Assembly (NCBI GenBank): GCA_036788195.1
Contig: DAIQNX010000002.1
Span: forward strand, 1 to 64,000
Direction: 5' to 3'
Origin: CALFXN01 sp937957815
GTDB taxonomy: Bacteria; Synergistota; Synergistia; Synergistales; Aminobacteriaceae
DNA length: 64,000 bases
The notes beneath the pieces are model-generated. The model saw only the letters and a list, made by a program, of their open reading frames with translations, ran no database searches and was not told where the DNA came from. Made by a program: the position numbers and the translations under genes. Numbering within the stretch: the stretch's first letter is position 1; each line of letters opens with the position of its first letter. This document shows, piece by piece, positions 18,082-26,857 of the stretch.

Positions 18082-18818
18082 CGTATTTCGGTCCGGCATT
18101 CTCGGGATGGCAGATACAACCGGACAGGGAAACCGTACAGGAAACCGTCGAAATCGCGATCGGAGCCGCGCGGGGGAAAAATCGAATCCCGGTCCTCGCC
18201 GCCGGACGGACCGATGCGGGCGTTCACGCGACCGGACAGGTGATCTCGTTCGTCCTCGACGACGGGATCACGCCATTTCGTTTCCTCGCCGCCGCCAACG
18301 CGCATCTTCCCGAAACGATCAGGATCCGGAAAATCGCACCGGTTCCGGACGATTTCGATCCGAGACGACACGCAATCTGGAGGGAATACCGGTACTTTCT
18401 ATGGAACGGAAGGGGATTTCTCCCTCATATGAAGGGGCTCTGCTGGATCAACCGGTTCCCCTGGGACGACGCCGCGGTTCGCCGCGCGATTGCGCTGCTG
18501 CGCGGAACTCACGACTTCAAGGCGTTCTGCAAGACCGGAGAGTGTCCCGCGAACAGCCGGCGCTCCGTTCTTCACGCGGGATTCCGCAGACGCGGGAAGG
18601 TAGGGATCATCACGATCCGCGCGAACGCCTTTCTCATGAACATGGTCCGGATCATCGTGGGAGATCTCGACTCGGTCGGTCGCGGGAAACGTCCCGCAGA
18701 ATGGATGAAAGAACTTTTGTCGGGTTTGTCCCGTGATTCCTCGGATGCGACAGCTCCTCCCGAAGGGTTGTATCTCTGGCGGGTCGGGTATAATAAGATG
18801 TTTGAATGGATCGAGTAA
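18057..18818 (+). CDS. truA: tRNA pseudouridine(38-40) synthase TruA
   Basis: Encodes 253 residues from a GTG at 18057, overlapping ecfT by 25 bases. The YFGPAFSGWQIQP start is typical and the catalytic Asp lies in GRTDAGVHATGQ near residue 52. It modifies U38-U40 in the tRNA anticodon arm. Its 3' end runs past the upstream edge of the next gene's leader, leaving a tight junction. Confidence 0.95.
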   Translation: MARYAALVAYFGPAFSGWQIQPDRETVQETVEIAIGAARGKNRIPVLAAGRTDAGVHATGQVISFVLDDGITPFRFLAAANAHLPETIRIRKIAPVPDDFDPRRHAIWREYRYFLWNGRGFLPHMKGLCWINRFPWDDAAVRRAIALLRGTHDFKAFCKTGECPANSRRSVLHAGFRRRGKVGIITIRANAFLMNMVRIIVGDLDSVGRGKRPAEWMKELLSGLSRDSSDATAPPEGLYLWRVGYNKMFEWIE

Positions 18819-18832
18819 GGGGGCGCACCAGA

Positions 18833-19879
18833 GTGTTCGGGAGCGATATCGGAATAGACCTTGGAACCGCAACTGTGCTCATATACGTCAAGGGCAAGGG
18901 GATTGTTCTCCGAGAGCCCTCGGTCGTTGCCGTCGATTTGGAAAACGGACGAATTCTCGCCGTCGGAAACGACGCGAAGAGTATGGTCGGAAGGACGCCC
19001 GGAAGCATCGTCTCGGTCCGGCCGCTTCGGGACGGAGTTATCGCCGACTACAGCATGACCGAAGCAATGCTGCATCATTTCATGAAACGCGTCACGCACG
19101 GATTCAGCCGCTTTTTCCGGAACAGAGTCATGATCTGCGTTCCCTCCGGAGCGACGGACGTCGAGCGCCGGGCTGTTCTCGAGGCGGCGATCGAGGTTGG
19201 CGCCAAAGAAGCCTACCTCATAGAGGAGCCCATGGCCGCCGCGATAGGTGCGGATCTCAACGTCGAGGAACCGCGCGGAAAAATGGTCGTCGATATCGGA
19301 GGCGGAACCTCGGACATCGCGGTCATCTCCCTCGGGGGCATCGTCGTATCGAAATCGCTCCGAATAGGCGGCGATAAATTCGATGAAGCCATCATGCGCT
19401 ACCTGAGAAAGCAATACAGCCTCGCGATCGGCGAACAGACGGCTGAGAACCTCAAGATTATGATCGGAACCTGCATCCCGCAGGAAGAGGAAATGACGAT
19501 GATCCTGAAGGGGCGTGACCTCGTCCAGGGATTGCCGAGGCAGATCGAAGTCAGCAGCTCGTGCGTCTCTATGGCGATCGGTGAGATGGTTCAGTCCCTT
19601 GTCGATGGAGTCCGTAACGTTTTGGAACTAACGCCGCCCGAGTTATCCGCCGATATTATTGACAGAGGGATCGTCCTTACCGGAGGAGGCTCCCTCCTTC
19701 GGGGACTTCCCGAACTCATTTCCGAACAGACGGGGATCAACTGTTTCGTCGCGGAGGAACCCATGGAGAGCGTCGCGCGCGGAACAGGGAAAGCCCTCGC
19801 CGAGATCGACAAGCTCAACAGGCTCGGACGAAGTGGAATCCTTGCGACGAGCAGGAAGGGCCGGAAATGGAAATCCTGA
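18833..19879 (+). CDS. mreB: MreB/Mbl-family bacterial actin
   Basis: Encodes 348 residues from a GTG at 18833, with AAGGGGG (18817-18823) nine bases upstream; an ATG at 18806 would overlap truA. Actin-fold ATP motifs are visible: IGIDLGTATVLIY (phosphate 1), DIGGGTSDIAVISLGG (phosphate 2) and LTGGGSLLRGLPE (adenosine motif). MreB directs cell-wall growth in rod-shaped cells. It stands directly before flgF and flgG, as mbl does before flhO-flhP in Bacillus, so it may be an Mbl-type paralogue. Confidence 0.9.
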   Translation: MFGSDIGIDLGTATVLIYVKGKGIVLREPSVVAVDLENGRILAVGNDAKSMVGRTPGSIVSVRPLRDGVIADYSMTEAMLHHFMKRVTHGFSRFFRNRVMICVPSGATDVERRAVLEAAIEVGAKEAYLIEEPMAAAIGADLNVEEPRGKMVVDIGGGTSDIAVISLGGIVVSKSLRIGGDKFDEAIMRYLRKQYSLAIGEQTAENLKIMIGTCIPQEEEMTMILKGRDLVQGLPRQIEVSSSCVSMAIGEMVQSLVDGVRNVLELTPPELSADIIDRGIVLTGGGSLLRGLPELISEQTGINCFVAEEPMESVARGTGKALAEIDKLNRLGRSGILATSRKGRKWKS

Positions 19880-19914
19880 ATCCCCTGTAGCTTCGGGGAG
19901 AGGAGGTCGCGTCG

Positions 19915-20715
19915 GTGAACAAAGGAATCTACTGTGCGGCATCGGCGATGCTCGTCCAGGAAAGCATGCACGACGTAGTCGCCAACAATCTGGCGAACGT
20001 CAGCACCGCCGGATTCCGGGGACGGATTCCCGTAAACAAGACGTTTCCAGATCTTCTGACGGACCGGATCGAAAACATCCCGGTAACGCCGGGAGCCACG
20101 ACCGGACCGAATCAGATCCGCTTTCGCGGGAAGATTCCGATCGGGAATCTCGCGCTCGCGAACGTCCTTTCAGAGACGACGATGACGATGAAGCGCGGCG
20201 CGATGAACGTCACGAACGCACCTCTCGATGTCGCCATCGACGGTGTTGGATTCTTCGTCGTGCGCGACGGAGCGGGAAACACATTCTACACGAGGTCGGG
20301 ACAGTTCCAGGTGAACCAGGAAGGACAGCTTCTGACGCATGACGGATTCTTTGTGCAGGGAGACGGCGGTCCCATAGAAATCGGCGAGGCGGAAAATGTC
20401 CGCATCAATTCGGAGGGACAGGTCGTCGCTGATGGAGAGGTTGTCGACACGCTTCAGGTTGTCGCTTTCGAGGAACCCACATACCTGAAACACATCGGAG
20501 GGTCGCTGCACGCCGCGAACGAACAGACGGGCGTGCCGACGCCCGTCGATACCCCGTCCCTCGTATCCGGAACCCTTGAGCAATCGAATGTGGACGTCGT
20601 CTCCGAAATGTCGCGAATGATCGAGGCGCACCGGGCATACGAAGCGGCCTCGAAGGCCCTGATGACGCACGACGATGAAACTGGGCGCCTCATCAGCTCC
20701 TTCACGAAGACGTAA
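19915..20715 (+). CDS. flgF: Flagellar proximal rod protein FlgF (FlhO-like)
   Basis: Encodes 266 residues from a GTG with GAGAGGAGG (about 19900-19908) upstream. The N-terminus has the rod/hook motif ANNLANVSTAGFRG and the C-terminus has the IEAHRAYEAASKALMTHD helix. The length and the place before flgG fit FlgF; the neighbourhood is that of FlhO. It is exported by the flagellar type III apparatus and builds the rod. Confidence 0.88.
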   Translation: MNKGIYCAASAMLVQESMHDVVANNLANVSTAGFRGRIPVNKTFPDLLTDRIENIPVTPGATTGPNQIRFRGKIPIGNLALANVLSETTMTMKRGAMNVTNAPLDVAIDGVGFFVVRDGAGNTFYTRSGQFQVNQEGQLLTHDGFFVQGDGGPIEIGEAENVRINSEGQVVADGEVVDTLQVVAFEEPTYLKHIGGSLHAANEQTGVPTPVDTPSLVSGTLEQSNVDVVSEMSRMIEAHRAYEAASKALMTHDDETGRLISSFTKT

Positions 20716-20735
20716 TGGAAGGCGGGCGAGAATAA

Positions 20736-21527
20736 ATGCTGCGGGCACTGTGGACGAGCGCTTCCGGAATGATAGCGCAACAAACGAATCTCGATGTGAC
20801 GTCCAATAACCTTGCGAATGTGAACACCGTCGGGTTCAAGCGGGAACGCGCCGATTTCGCCGATCTCATGTATCAGATAGATCGCGAGCCCGGCGCGCCC
20901 GTCGAACCGGGCTCCTCGCTTCCGACGGGGATTCAGGTCGGACTCGGGACACGTGTCGTCGGGACGACGCGGATGATGGGGCAGGGAAACTTCCAGGTTA
21001 CGGACAATCCTCTCGATCTCGCGATCGAAGGAGAGGGCTTTTTCCAGGTCCTCAAACCGAACGGCGATGTCGCGTACACGCGCGCCGGAGGATGGATCAG
21101 GAACGGCGACGACGGGCAGCTCGTCAATGTCGACGGGCTTTTCCTCGAGCCGCCGATCACGATCCCGCAGGATGCGGAGGAAATCATGGTCAGTCCGGAA
21201 GGGATCGTGTCGATTCGCGCACAGGGAGAGACGGATACCGAGGAAATCGGACAGATCGAGCTTGTGAGGTTCGTCAACCCCGCCGGACTCCGCAAAATCG
21301 GCAAGAACCTGTATGAAGAGACCGCCGCGAGCGGAGCGCCCATCGTCGGGAATCCTGGCGAAGAGGGGCTCGGGCACATAGCGCAGAAAACTCTCGAGAT
21401 ATCGAACGTCGAAGTCGTCGAGGAAATGGTCAACCTCATCATCGCCCAGCGTGCGTACGAGGCGAATTCAAAAGGCGTCCAGACCGCGGACGAACTTCTC
21501 AGGATCGCGAACGGCATCAAGCGCTAG
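20736..21527 (+). CDS. flgG: Flagellar distal rod protein FlgG
   Basis: Encodes 263 residues. The N-terminal [20 protein letters not shown] motif and C-terminal [20 protein letters not shown] segment are characteristic of FlgG. FlgG forms the distal rod that passes through the P and L rings. It follows flgF by 20 bases and precedes the ring genes. Confidence 0.95.
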   Translation: MLRALWTSASGMIAQQTNLDVTSNNLANVNTVGFKRERADFADLMYQIDREPGAPVEPGSSLPTGIQVGLGTRVVGTTRMMGQGNFQVTDNPLDLAIEGEGFFQVLKPNGDVAYTRAGGWIRNGDDGQLVNVDGLFLEPPITIPQDAEEIMVSPEGIVSIRAQGETDTEEIGQIELVRFVNPAGLRKIGKNLYEETAASGAPIVGNPGEEGLGHIAQKTLEISNVEVVEEMVNLIIAQRAYEANSKGVQTADELLRIANGIKR

Positions 21528-21534
21528 GGATCCG

Positions 21535-22419
21535 ATGAGAAAGCTGTTTCTCGTCGGGTGCGTTTTCGCGCTGCTGTTATCGGCGGGGGGCGCATCGGCC
21601 GAAGAGCTCACGGTAGAGATAGACCGCCTCCCCGAAAGTGCCGCATCCTCTTTTCTCCTCCGCGATATCGCGCGGTTTTCCGGTCCCGCGGATGTCGTCT
21701 CACTGGCCGGAGACGCGCGCGTGAAGGTCCGGAGGGGGTATCTCTGGAGATCGGACGTCGTGGCTGCGCTCGTCGATCGCGGCGTCGGCGGGGTTACGCT
21801 CCGCCTCCTGATGCCGCCGAAGATCGCCGCCGGAAAGGGAGAGTCGCTCCCGGAACTCGAGAGCCTCGTGAAGCGCCTTTCGGGATGGGATGGAATCGTC
21901 AGGGCCCGGGGGGCGGTTACGCTTCCGGCAGGAGATCTGGTTTCGCCGAAGGCAATCCGTCCCGGCGCCTCTTCGGTTACCTTTCGAATCGGAACGAACG
22001 ACGGTGTACGCGAGATTCCCGTCTCCCTCGAATGGCTGCAACGGATCGTGGTGACGCGGAGGATCATCGAGAGCGGCGTAGTTCTCGCGGCGGATGACCT
22101 CGAAGTGAAGCAGGTACAGATCACGACCCCGCTCAACGCGCTTTCCGATGTGTCCCAGGCCGTCGGGCGGATGACCGGCAGGCGGCTCGGCGAGGGGGAA
22201 CGCGTATCGGGTTCGTTCCTTTCGGCCGTTCCCGTCGTTCGGCGGGGGGATTCCGTTTCCATCGTCGTGCGGAAGGGGACCCTCTCCCTCAGGATTCCGG
22301 GAGAGGTTCTGGAAGACGGCGCGGTCGGCGATAAGGTCCGGGTTCGGAACGTTCAGAGCAAAAGAATCCTGGAAGCGTCGGTCGTTTCCGGGGAAGAAGT
22401 GGAGGTGCGGATACCGTGA
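21535..22419 (+). CDS. flgA: P-ring assembly chaperone FlgA
   Basis: Encodes 294 residues from the ATG at 21535, seven bases after flgG. A signal peptide occupies about residues 1-22 (hydrophobic core, then ASA-EE). The C-terminal half has a SAF-type segment (RRIIESGVVLAADDLEVKQV near residue 175) and the ChapFlgA region. FlgA is periplasmic and helps FlgI form the P ring. It overlaps flgH (GTGA). Confidence 0.88.
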   Translation: MRKLFLVGCVFALLLSAGGASAEELTVEIDRLPESAASSFLLRDIARFSGPADVVSLAGDARVKVRRGYLWRSDVVAALVDRGVGGVTLRLLMPPKIAAGKGESLPELESLVKRLSGWDGIVRARGAVTLPAGDLVSPKAIRPGASSVTFRIGTNDGVREIPVSLEWLQRIVVTRRIIESGVVLAADDLEVKQVQITTPLNALSDVSQAVGRMTGRRLGEGERVSGSFLSAVPVVRRGDSVSIVVRKGTLSLRIPGEVLEDGAVGDKVRVRNVQSKRILEASVVSGEEVEVRIP

Positions 22420-22994
22420 AGAGATGCGCCTGCGTGATACTGATGGCACTGCTGTGTTTCGCTGCCGACTTCGGGACCGTTTCGGCGGCCTCCCTCTGGA
22501 AGGACGGAACCAATCTGGTCGGCGACAGGAAACCTAGCAAGGTGGGCGATATCGTGACGGTGCTCGTCCGCGAGAACACCAAAACGAAGGACAAGGGCAA
22601 AACGAACGTCAAGAAAACGAACGACAACTCCGTGAGCAACGGAACCGGAATCTTCAGTTTTCTGAAGGCGTTCGGCTTCAACTCGAAAAGCGACATGACG
22701 GGAGACGGTTCCACCGAACGGACGCACGTCGCCCAGACCTCGATCACGTGTCTCGTTACCGATACGCTCCCCAACGGGAATCTCATCATCGAGGGAACCC
22801 GCGACGTGGCGACGCACGACGAAACCCTCGAGCTGAAGATCGTCGGCGTGATCCGTCCCGAGGATGTCGACGCGAACAACAACATCCTCAGCGACCGCAT
22901 CGCGAATGCTGAAATCGGAATAAAGGGACGCGGGACTCTGACCCGGATCCAGAAGCCCGGCCTGCTGACGCAGATTCTCCAGGCGATATTCTGA
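22416..22994 (+). CDS. flgH: Flagellar L-ring protein FlgH
   Basis: Encodes 192 residues from a GTG overlapping the flgA stop. The SLWKDGTNLVGDRKPSKVGDI-type segment after the signal peptide, and the NGNLIIEGTRDVATHDE segment near residue 128, identify FlgH, which forms the outer-membrane L ring. Unlike most FlgH proteins I see no lipobox; the leader ends VSA-AS, which looks like a signal peptidase I site. It implies an outer membrane. Confidence 0.92.
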   Translation: MKRCACVILMALLCFAADFGTVSAASLWKDGTNLVGDRKPSKVGDIVTVLVRENTKTKDKGKTNVKKTNDNSVSNGTGIFSFLKAFGFNSKSDMTGDGSTERTHVAQTSITCLVTDTLPNGNLIIEGTRDVATHDETLELKIVGVIRPEDVDANNNILSDRIANAEIGIKGRGTLTRIQKPGLLTQILQAIF

Positions 22995-24109
22995 TGCGAC
23001 ACGTGAGGAACGCGGTTTTCGCGCTTTTTTTGCTTCTTGCGACGGCAATCCTGCCGCTTGTGGGGATCGCAGCCGATGGGCCGCTCGTTCGACTCAAGGA
23101 TCTTGCCGACGTCGAAGGCGTCCGATCGAACCAGCTTGTCGGCGTGGGGCTCGTGATCGGTCTCCAGGGGACGGGCGACAAGGCCACGATGTCGCTCCAG
23201 ATGGTCCGGAACCTCATGCGACAGTTCGGGGTGACGCTCAACGAAAAGGCCGTCAAGAGCAAAAACGTCGCCGCCGTTTCCGTTACCTGCGATCTTCCCG
23301 CGTTCGCCCGGCCGGGGCAACGGGTCGACGTCACCGTGAGCGCACTCGGCGACGCAAAGAGCCTTCAGGGAGGAACTCTGCTTCAGGCACCGCTGAAAGC
23401 CGCCGACGGCGATGTATACGCCGTTGCCCAGGGGCCCGTCATGGTGGGAGGCTTCAGCGCGGGAGGAGCTGCCGCGACGCTGACCAAGAATACCACGACG
23501 GTCGGGCGGATTCCTCAGGGGGCGATCGTCGAACGCGACGTCGAGACGGTTCTCGGAGATCACTCTTCGATTGCGTTGCTCCTTCGCACCCCCGATTTCA
23601 CGACCGCCGGTCGTGTGGCGGATGCGGTGAACGCGGCGTTCGGCAATGTTGCCGAAGCGGAAGACGCAGGAAGGATTCGCGTCTCGCTTCCCGCGAAGTA
23701 CGCGACCTCGCCTGCATCGTTCATCGCGAAACTCGAGAAGCTGCAGGTCGTTCCGGACTCGACGGCTCGAGTCGTCGTCAACGAAAGAACGGGAACCGTC
23801 GTCATGGGCGGGAGCGTCAGGATTTCGCCCGTCGCGGTGGCGCACGGAAATCTGACCGTCCGCGTGACGGAAACCCCGAATGTCGTTCAGCCCAACGCCT
23901 TCTCCGGCGGACAAACGGCCGTCGAACCGAGGACGGATGTCCAGGCGCACGAGAGCGCGGGGCAGTTCGTCACGGTTCCGGCAAACACGACGGTCAAGGA
24001 TCTGGCGGACGCTCTCAATGCGATCGGCGCGACGCCGCGGGACGTGATCGCGATTCTTCAGGCTGTGAAGGAAGCTGGAGCTCTCCATGGCGAGCTCGTC
24101 ACGATGTAG
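22994..24109 (+). CDS. flgI: Flagellar P-ring protein FlgI
   Basis: Encodes 371 residues with a signal peptide (about 1-26). The PLVRLKDLADVEGVRSNQLV and GVGLVIGLQGTGDK segments are FlgI signatures; the C-terminus has VKDLADALNAIGATPRDVIAIL. It forms the periplasmic P ring around the rod. It overlaps the flgH stop by one base and precedes the rod-binding flgJ. Confidence 0.96.
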   Translation: MRHVRNAVFALFLLLATAILPLVGIAADGPLVRLKDLADVEGVRSNQLVGVGLVIGLQGTGDKATMSLQMVRNLMRQFGVTLNEKAVKSKNVAAVSVTCDLPAFARPGQRVDVTVSALGDAKSLQGGTLLQAPLKAADGDVYAVAQGPVMVGGFSAGGAAATLTKNTTTVGRIPQGAIVERDVETVLGDHSSIALLLRTPDFTTAGRVADAVNAAFGNVAEAEDAGRIRVSLPAKYATSPASFIAKLEKLQVVPDSTARVVVNERTGTVVMGGSVRISPVAVAHGNLTVRVTETPNVVQPNAFSGGQTAVEPRTDVQAHESAGQFVTVPANTTVKDLADALNAIGATPRDVIAILQAVKEAGALHGELVTM

Positions 24110-24127
24110 ATGCAAGGAGATGATCCA

Positions 24128-24439
24128 ATGAACCCGATCGTCGGGCCGGATCCGGCCTCGAAACTTGCTGACGCGCGCTCTCTCTCCGCGACGGACAGGA
24201 AGAAACTGAAAAGAGCGTGCCAGGACTTCGAAGCGGTTCTCGTCGGCAAGATGATGAAGGATTCGTTCGCCCTGTCGCGGCGTATCAGCAGGGGGGGAAA
24301 TGATACCCGTCCGTTCGCGCCTCTCGAGGATCTCACGGTCGAAATGGCAGCTGAGCGAATCTGCGAGTCCGGAGGGGTCGGCCTCTGGAAGATGTTGTAC
24401 GAACAGGTCTCGAAACAGAACGGGGAAAGCGGCGATTGA
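24128..24439 (+). CDS. flgJ: FlgJ-type rod-binding protein, single domain
   Basis: Encodes 103 residues from the ATG at 24128, with AAGGAGA (24114-24120) seven bases upstream. The LKRACQDFEAVLVGKMMKDSF segment and the C-terminal SGGVGLWKMLYEQV segment match the N-terminal rod-binding domain of FlgJ. The C-terminal peptidoglycan hydrolase domain of enteric FlgJ is absent, so another enzyme must open the wall for the rod. Confidence 0.88.
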   Translation: MNPIVGPDPASKLADARSLSATDRKKLKRACQDFEAVLVGKMMKDSFALSRRISRGGNDTRPFAPLEDLTVEMAAERICESGGVGLWKMLYEQVSKQNGESGD

Positions 24440-24873
24440 AGGATACGCGTGAAAAAGCGCTCCCGTGGTACGCCGGTGGAGTCCGCTTCACCTGCCTCGG
24501 ATGCGGCAGGTGCTGCAGGGGAGAGCCGGGGGCGATCTGGGTCACGCCCGGAGAGGGAAAAAAGATTGCGGAATACCTGTCGCTGAATGCCGTTGCATGG
24601 AGGGGATCTCTGACCCGGAGGTGGGTATTTCCGAGCATCCGCGAACGCGAGAACGGGTCCTGCCTTTTTTATGACGAACCGACCGCGCGATGCACGATCT
24701 ATTCCGTCCGTCCCACGCAGTGCTCCCTCTTCCCGTTCTGGCCGTCTCTCATGAAGAGCCGCGAAAACTGGGACGATCACGCGATATCATGTCCGGGAAT
24801 GAACTCCGGCCGTTTGTACGCGCGAGAGGAGATCGACGGGATCCTGGCAGTCGCCCCGTTTCCGTTCCTGTAA
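24436..24873 (+). CDS. YkgJ-family cysteine cluster protein
   Basis: Encodes 145 residues from a TTG overlapping the flgJ stop. It contains CLGCGRCC near residue 20 and CTIYSVRPTQCSLFPFWP near residue 85, the two Cys clusters of the YkgJ (CxxCxxCC) family, probably a metal or Fe-S site. The function of the family is not settled. The overlap with flgJ suggests co-translation with the ring genes, but no flagellar role is established. Confidence 0.8.
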   Translation: MKDTREKALPWYAGGVRFTCLGCGRCCRGEPGAIWVTPGEGKKIAEYLSLNAVAWRGSLTRRWVFPSIRERENGSCLFYDEPTARCTIYSVRPTQCSLFPFWPSLMKSRENWDDHAISCPGMNSGRLYAREEIDGILAVAPFPFL

Positions 24874-24907
24874 CCCTTCCTTTTCTTCGATACTGTGCGT
24901 TCTTTTC

Positions 24908-24936
24908 TGGATAATTGTCGTTCCCGAGACTATAAT
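24908..24936 (+). promoter_or_regulatory. Possible housekeeping promoter before the DUF3084 gene
   Basis: A perfect TATAAT lies at 24931-24936 in the 112-base gap after the YkgJ gene. Seventeen bases upstream is TGGATA (24908-24913), a poor -35. The -10 is good enough for a sigma-70 type promoter, but the -35 is weak. Confidence 0.4.
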
Positions 24937-24985
24937 AGCGTCGGAACGATAACGGAACAGCACGGAGATCCGAGGAGTGACGGAC

Positions 24986-26161
24986 GTGCAGATGCAACTA
25001 CTCTCCGAAATGAACTGGCGGCTCATCATCACCATGGTGCTGATGAGCGGCGTACTTGCCTATATCGGCGACAAAGTCGGGATGCACTACGGCAAGAAGC
25101 GAATCTCCTTCCTCACGCTCCGTCCGCGCCATACGAGCCAGATCATTACGGTTCTCACGGGAATACTGATCTCCATTGCGATGCTCGTGAGTTTTTCCTT
25201 CATCTCGGAAAGCGTCCGAACCGCACTCTTCAGCATGAAATTCATCCAGACGCAGATCACGAAACTGACCGCCGACCTTCAGGCGAGCCGCGACGAGGCG
25301 AAACTTTCCGCGCTCGAACTCGTGAAAAGCGAAGAGCGGCTCTCAGTGCAGAAAAAACTGCTTGGCGAGGTCGAGGAACGTTTTGCCGCCGTGACTCCGG
25401 AGCTTGAAAAGGCTCGGAACGAGCTCGAACGGATTCGGACGGAACGGACGCAGCTCGAACAGGAAAAGACGTCGCTCGAGGAAGCGCTTGCCGGACTTCG
25501 TTCGGAAGCCGAAACGCTTCGTGCGGGTCTGAGCCAGATCAGAAGCGGGCGAATTTCAGTCTTCGCGGACGAACTCCTCGCGCAGAAGGAAGTTCTGCCG
25601 GAAAGTGCCCGCGATACGGTCGAGCGAGCCTTCTCGGAACTGCGTCGGCGGACCGAATTCGTTCTCGCGACGCGGCTTGGCGTCCGTGTCGAAAATGTCA
25701 TCCTTGCGGTCGATATCCGGGACGAGCAGGAGAAGATAGCGGAGTGCGCCGGAGCTTCGAAGAGAAAAATCGTACGGGCGCTCGCCGATTCGAACGTCGT
25801 CGCGGGTGAGGATGTCCGAATCCGTTACGAGATCGCCGACAGCGCACTCGTCTATGCGAAAGACACCGTTCTCCACGACGAAACCGTGAATGTAGGAGAA
25901 AACGGCCCCGATGGCGAGGCTTTGTTGTATACTATACTCCAAAAAGTGAATCAGAAGGCCGTCAAGGACGGTATCATGCCGAATCCAGCGACGGGAAAAG
26001 TCGGAGCGCTCGGTGCGACCGAGTTTTTCAACGCCGTCGAGCAGGTCAGAAAAAGCAGGGGAACGCTCCGGATCGTCATATCCGCCGCGGACGATCTCTA
26101 CGCGGAGGGGCCCGTCCAGATCGTCATCTCGGTGCGCCCCGAAGGCGCACCTGCACCATAG
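24986..26161 (+). CDS. DUF3084-family membrane-anchored coiled-coil protein
   Basis: Encodes 391 residues from a GTG at 24986, chosen because GAGGAG (24972-24977) lies 8 bases upstream. Two hydrophobic helices near the N-terminus (about residues 10-30 and 50-75) flank a cytoplasmic segment; residues 90-185 form a long Glu/Arg/Leu coiled coil; a mixed alpha/beta domain follows. The layout matches DUF3084, known mainly from Cyanobacteria and Synergistota. The function is unknown. Confidence 0.75.
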   Translation: MQMQLLSEMNWRLIITMVLMSGVLAYIGDKVGMHYGKKRISFLTLRPRHTSQIITVLTGILISIAMLVSFSFISESVRTALFSMKFIQTQITKLTADLQASRDEAKLSALELVKSEERLSVQKKLLGEVEERFAAVTPELEKARNELERIRTERTQLEQEKTSLEEALAGLRSEAETLRAGLSQIRSGRISVFADELLAQKEVLPESARDTVERAFSELRRRTEFVLATRLGVRVENVILAVDIRDEQEKIAECAGASKRKIVRALADSNVVAGEDVRIRYEIADSALVYAKDTVLHDETVNVGENGPDGEALLYTILQKVNQKAVKDGIMPNPATGKVGALGATEFFNAVEQVRKSRGTLRIVISAADDLYAEGPVQIVISVRPEGAPAP

Positions 26162-26176
26162 GGGGAAGATCCGTTC

Positions 26177-26431
26177 ATGTTGATTGTTGCGTGTCAGATT
26201 TGCGGCGAGTCGAAAGTTTTGGCCGGAGCTCCCGATTCGGACGGAATGGCGCGGGCGTGGTGGGTCTGCCCGCGGTGCGGCACAGGACAGATCATCCAGC
26301 TCCCGGTATCGTCCGATGCCCGGAATTCGGACCTCAGAAAGATCGTTCACGGGATGGCTCTCGTTCATGCGTGCGTTCCGGAGGAAGGAGCGATGACGGA
26401 GGCGGAACCCGGAGCCGGGTATGCCGGTTAA
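26177..26431 (+). CDS. Small zinc-ribbon protein, unknown function
   Basis: Encodes 84 residues. CQIC (residues 6-9) and CPRC (near residue 31) form a likely zinc ribbon; the rest is short and partly acidic. I do not recognise a family. It lies between the DUF3084 gene and a GNAT gene, which it overlaps by 11 bases. Confidence 0.6.
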   Translation: MLIVACQICGESKVLAGAPDSDGMARAWWVCPRCGTGQIIQLPVSSDARNSDLRKIVHGMALVHACVPEEGAMTEAEPGAGYAG

Positions 26432-26852
26432 CTCCGAATACCTGTTCTACGACAACAAGATCGGTATCAGCGCAGGCGAACTGCAGACTCTGTATCGATT
26501 CACGCGTTGGGGACGCAGTCGTTCGCTCGAGGATATCGAGCGGATGATTGCAGGGACGTCGCTGTGCTTTTCCGCCCGTTACGCCGAAAACGGGCGGATG
26601 GTTGCCTTCTGCCGCATCCTCACCGATTTCGTCTTTCGCGCCTCCCTGTGGGATATCATGGTCCATCCCGATCATCAGGGAAAGGGGCTTGGCACCTCGC
26701 TTCTCAGGTATGCGCTCGAACACCCTGCGGTCCGTCCGATCCCCCTCGTCATCACGTACACGAGCGAACTCGCTCCGTTCCTCTCGCAGCTCGGCTTCGC
26801 ATCTCAGGACGGGACTCTGATGCTTCTCCGCGTTCCGATCGAATACTCCTGA
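26421..26852 (+). CDS. GNAT-family N-acetyltransferase
   Basis: Encodes 143 residues. The acetyl-CoA pyrophosphate loop is visible as VHPDHQGKGLGTSLL near residue 80, the GNAT motif A. The protein is a single GNAT domain; the substrate cannot be told. It overlaps the preceding zinc-ribbon gene and is six bases upstream of comF. Confidence 0.85.
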   Translation: MPVNSEYLFYDNKIGISAGELQTLYRFTRWGRSRSLEDIERMIAGTSLCFSARYAENGRMVAFCRILTDFVFRASLWDIMVHPDHQGKGLGTSLLRYALEHPAVRPIPLVITYTSELAPFLSQLGFASQDGTLMLLRVPIEYS

Positions 26853-26857
26853 ACGCG

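Noticed and set aside
22289..24115. A 608-residue minus-strand reading frame across flgH and flgI
   Set aside because: Antisense to clear flagellar ring genes; composition is Arg/Asp/His-rich, typical of reverse frames.
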